Assembly (NCBI GenBank): GCA_015486095.1
Contig: WFSK01000098.1
Location: forward strand, 1-15,894
DNA: 15,894 nucleotides
Origin: Thermotogae bacterium
GTDB taxonomy: Bacteria; Thermotogota; Thermotogae; B3-G13
Direction: 5' to 3'
Positions 13,770 to 15,894 of the stretch are shown here, piece after piece. The position numbers and the translations under genes are program-made. The notes beneath the pieces are model-generated. The model was not told the origin of the DNA. It did not search any database and saw only the letters and a program-made list of their open reading frames with translations. Position 1 is the first letter of the stretch, and the number at the start of each line of letters is the position of its first letter.

Positions 13770-14834
13770 ATGGATTACAGAAAACCACATCCTGAGTTGT
13801 ACGGTGTTCCATGGACAACCGATGAATTTAATGGGATGCCTTACCGTTTGTTGGGAGCATCGGGGTTACGTGTATCTAATGTAGGTTTAGGAACATGGAA
13901 GATAGGATATCCTGAAACAGGAGATGGATCCAGGGTAGACGAAAAAACTGCCCTACATATCTTCGATCGAGCCGTCGAATTGGGTGTAACTTTTTGGGAT
14001 ACGGCAAACCGTTACAACAATGCTTCTGGGAATTCGGAGAGGGTGATCGGTACATGGCTGAAGAGCAATCCTGATCAAAGGCGTAATATAGTATTGGCAA
14101 CTAAAGTCTTCGGTGGAATGGATGGATTTACCCCAAATCATAGCCGCCTTTCCAGAGGTAACATTTTGGATTCAGTTTATGCCAGTTTAAAGCGATTGCA
14201 AGTCGATCATATTGATCTGCTATATTTCCATTCTTTTGATCCAGACACCCCTGTTGAGGAAAGTTTATCAGCCGTTGAAGATCTTATCAGACAAGATCTG
14301 GTGCGTTACTTTGGCGTGTCTAATTTCACAGTGGATCAACTCTCCCTCTACAGGGCAGTTGAAAACGAAACCTCGATCCGCTGTCGAGTAATAGCAGTTC
14401 AAAACCAATTCGACATACTCCATGGCGAATCAGATTCTTACCAAGGTGTTTTAGAATATGCGGCTCACACTGGCATTTCTTTTGTAGCATGGAGTCCTTT
14501 GGCACGTGGGCTTCTGACAGAAAAGTATTTGGATTTATCGAAGGTCGGTCCAGGAGACCGATTATATGATGAAGGTACGCTGGAGAAAGATACGAGTAAA
14601 CCAGTAATGGAAAAATTACATAAGTTAGCTTCGCTTGCACATGAATGGGGTTTAAAATTGAATCAACTGGCCATCGCTTATATGCTCACCCTACCCGGGA
14701 TGGGACCGATAATCGCTTCTGTTTCTTCAGTGCAACAGGTGGAATCCAATGCTGCCGCTGGAAAGATCGCTTTAAATGATGAACAAAAAAGGCGTATAAG
14801 AGAGGTGTTGATAAACGAAGATAAGGGTGTATGA
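13770..14834 (+). CDS. Aldo/keto reductase family oxidoreductase
   Basis: A 354-residue TIM-barrel NAD(P)H oxidoreductase of the voltage-gated potassium channel beta-subunit/YghZ-like branch. The catalytic tetrad is complete: D77 and Y82 in WDTANRYNNASGNSE, K112 in LATKVFG and H154 in LLYFHSFDP. The barrel C-terminus has AWSPLARGLLTEKY, and the final part (IIASVSSVQQVESN) resembles the family's cofactor-binding end. The ATG at 13770 has AAGGGAGG upstream; earlier in-frame codons overlap the end of the mutase gene and lack a site. It follows pgcA by 38 bases. The substrate, an aldehyde or sugar-like carbonyl, is unknown. Confidence 0.92.
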   Translation: MDYRKPHPELYGVPWTTDEFNGMPYRLLGASGLRVSNVGLGTWKIGYPETGDGSRVDEKTALHIFDRAVELGVTFWDTANRYNNASGNSERVIGTWLKSNPDQRRNIVLATKVFGGMDGFTPNHSRLSRGNILDSVYASLKRLQVDHIDLLYFHSFDPDTPVEESLSAVEDLIRQDLVRYFGVSNFTVDQLSLYRAVENETSIRCRVIAVQNQFDILHGESDSYQGVLEYAAHTGISFVAWSPLARGLLTEKYLDLSKVGPGDRLYDEGTLEKDTSKPVMEKLHKLASLAHEWGLKLNQLAIAYMLTLPGMGPIIASVSSVQQVESNAAAGKIALNDEQKRRIREVLINEDKGV

Positions 14835-14846
14835 TCGGGTGAATTT

Positions 14847-15494
14847 ATGATCGAAGAAATGAAGATGTTAAGAAGTGTTTATTTCGCCAAGCGGCAAGAG
14901 ATACAGAAGAGGTTAGAAGAATTTAAACGAGTTTGGGAAGAGGGTAGAGAAGAAGATATATTTACTGAATTGGTCTTTTGCATATTAACTCCGCAGTCCA
15001 AGGCAAAGGTCTGTTGGGATGTGGTACAGCGACTTGTAGATGAAGGTCTGTTACTGAAAGGAGAGGTAGATGAGATCGTCAAAAGGTTAAATGGAGTTAG
15101 ATTTAAGAATAAAAAGGCGGAATATATAGTTAGAGCGAGAGAGTTCTTCATGAATAACGATGAGATCGTTGTTAGACCGCACTTGAGGAAATTGGGCAAG
15201 GATAAAGATATGCGAGATTGGTTGGTTAGGAATGTGAAAGGGATGGGCTATAAAGAGGCAAGTCACTTTTTAAGGAACATTGGATTGGGAAAAGCGCTTG
15301 CAATACTCGACAGACACATATTAAAAAATTTAAGGCTCTTTGGAATAATAGAAAGGATCCCAAATGCCCTATCGAAGAAGAAATATTTTGAGATAGAAAA
15401 GAAGATGAGGAGATTTGCGAGAGAGGTCGATATTCCTATGGCTCACTTAGATCTGTTATTTTGGTATAAGGAAACTGGAGAAATATTCAAATGA
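14847..15494 (+). CDS. ogg: 8-oxoguanine DNA glycosylase/AP lyase, Ogg2 family
   Basis: A 215-residue HhH-GPD base-excision enzyme. The helix-hairpin-helix spans about 131-147 (KGMGYKEASHFLRNIG) with the catalytic lysine K136; D155 in AILDRHILKNL is the catalytic aspartate. The protein ends in WYKETGEIFK; in characterised Ogg2 enzymes of Methanocaldococcus the terminal lysine helps tell 8-oxoguanine from guanine, and a lysine is indeed the last residue here. Length fits Ogg2, shorter than eukaryotic OGG1, and there is no iron-sulfur cluster motif. ATG follows CGGGTGA, 12 bases after the aldo/keto reductase stop. Ogg2 is common in archaea and in Thermotoga-like bacteria. Confidence 0.92.
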   Translation: MIEEMKMLRSVYFAKRQEIQKRLEEFKRVWEEGREEDIFTELVFCILTPQSKAKVCWDVVQRLVDEGLLLKGEVDEIVKRLNGVRFKNKKAEYIVRAREFFMNNDEIVVRPHLRKLGKDKDMRDWLVRNVKGMGYKEASHFLRNIGLGKALAILDRHILKNLRLFGIIERIPNALSKKKYFEIEKKMRRFAREVDIPMAHLDLLFWYKETGEIFK

Positions 15495-15506
15495 AGGAGT
15501 AAAAAG

Positions 15507-15894
15507 ATGGCAAAGTACAGGATAGCTTGTTTACCCGGTGATGGAATCGGAAAAGATGTTATGGATGCCGCTATGGTAGTGTTGAATGCGATAGAACTCG
15601 ATGCAGAATACATCTACGGAGATATCGGGTGGGAATTCTGGAAATCTGAAGGAAATGCCACACCCGAAAGAACTATAGAACTCTTGAAGACCACAGATTG
15701 CTGTCTTTTCGGTGCAATAACTTCTAAACCCAAAGAGGAAGCAGATAGGGAATTGAATCCTGAATTAAGAGGAAAAGGGTATGTGTATTACAGCCCCATA
15801 GTGAAATTGCGCCAGGAGTTCAATTTGCATACGAACATGAGGCCTTGTAAGGCATATAGAGGTAATCCTCTGAATTACAGGGATGATATAGATC
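15507..15894 (+). CDS. Isocitrate/isopropylmalate dehydrogenase family protein (partial)
   Basis: The first 129 residues of an NAD(P)-dependent beta-decarboxylating dehydrogenase, cut by the window edge. Landmarks are LPGDGIGKDV (9-18), ATPERTIELLKTTDCCLFGAI, and SPIVKLRQEFNLHTNMRP, which aligns with the substrate-binding segment of isocitrate, isopropylmalate and homoisocitrate dehydrogenases. The Ser and Arg of that segment match isocitrate enzymes, but the Asn normally two residues after the Ser is Ile, so the substrate cannot be assigned. The ATG has AAGGAG upstream, overlapping the ogg stop by one base and 7 bases from the start, indicating co-transcription. Confidence 0.88.
   Translation, partial: MAKYRIACLPGDGIGKDVMDAAMVVLNAIELDAEYIYGDIGWEFWKSEGNATPERTIELLKTTDCCLFGAITSKPKEEADRELNPELRGKGYVYYSPIVKLRQEFNLHTNMRPCKAYRGNPLNYRDDID

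Noticed and set aside
14504..14520. TGGCACG inside the aldo/keto reductase as another sigma54 promoter
   Set aside because: No GC dinucleotide follows at the required 10-base spacing, and it lies within a coding region.

Overview
The window is bacterial chromosome: dense operons, clear Shine-Dalgarno sites, sigma70-type and sigma54-type promoters, and moderate to low GC. The S6 and S18 proteins, the cysteine-containing (zinc-ribbon type) S18 and an archaeal/Thermotoga-type Ogg2 glycosylase suggest an anaerobic, possibly thermophilic, Thermotogota-like lineage. That placement is inferred from remembered family sequences, not from a search. No mobile element, CRISPR array, rRNA or tRNA was seen, and no gene-free stretch exceeds 300 bases.

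Positions 1-6969 (minus strand) form one catabolic module. A GAF/PAS-AAA+-Fis sigma54 activator lies upstream of an operon with the order ketol-acid reductoisomerase (KARI) paralogue, TRAP transporter DctP, DctQ and DctM, then a fumarylacetoacetate-hydrolase-family enzyme. The operon continues past the left edge, where a strong ribosome-binding site for another gene is visible. A perfect -24/-12 sigma54 promoter lies between regulator and operon, with palindromic and direct-repeat candidate activator sites 90-125 bases upstream of the expected transcription start. The parts fit a substrate-induced uptake and breakdown pathway for a small organic acid. A KARI, normally a branched-chain amino acid biosynthesis enzyme, is unexpected in such a setting, and its cofactor loop is altered.

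Positions 7014-10743 (plus strand) are housekeeping: rpsF-ssb-rpsR behind a good sigma70 promoter and a structured leader that may be the S6:S18 autoregulatory element, then pdxT overlapping lepA. No pdxS lies beside pdxT.

Positions 10758-12017 (minus strand) hold L-lactate dehydrogenase and a small unknown protein, convergent with lepA. Their promoter overlaps, through a self-complementary -10 element, a perfect consensus promoter for the rightward genes.

Positions 11989-15894 (plus strand) carry phosphoglucomutase, an aldo/keto reductase, the Ogg2 DNA glycosylase/lyase and the beginning of an isocitrate/isopropylmalate-type dehydrogenase cut by the window edge. These are closely spaced, each with its own ribosome-binding site, and probably form one transcription unit.
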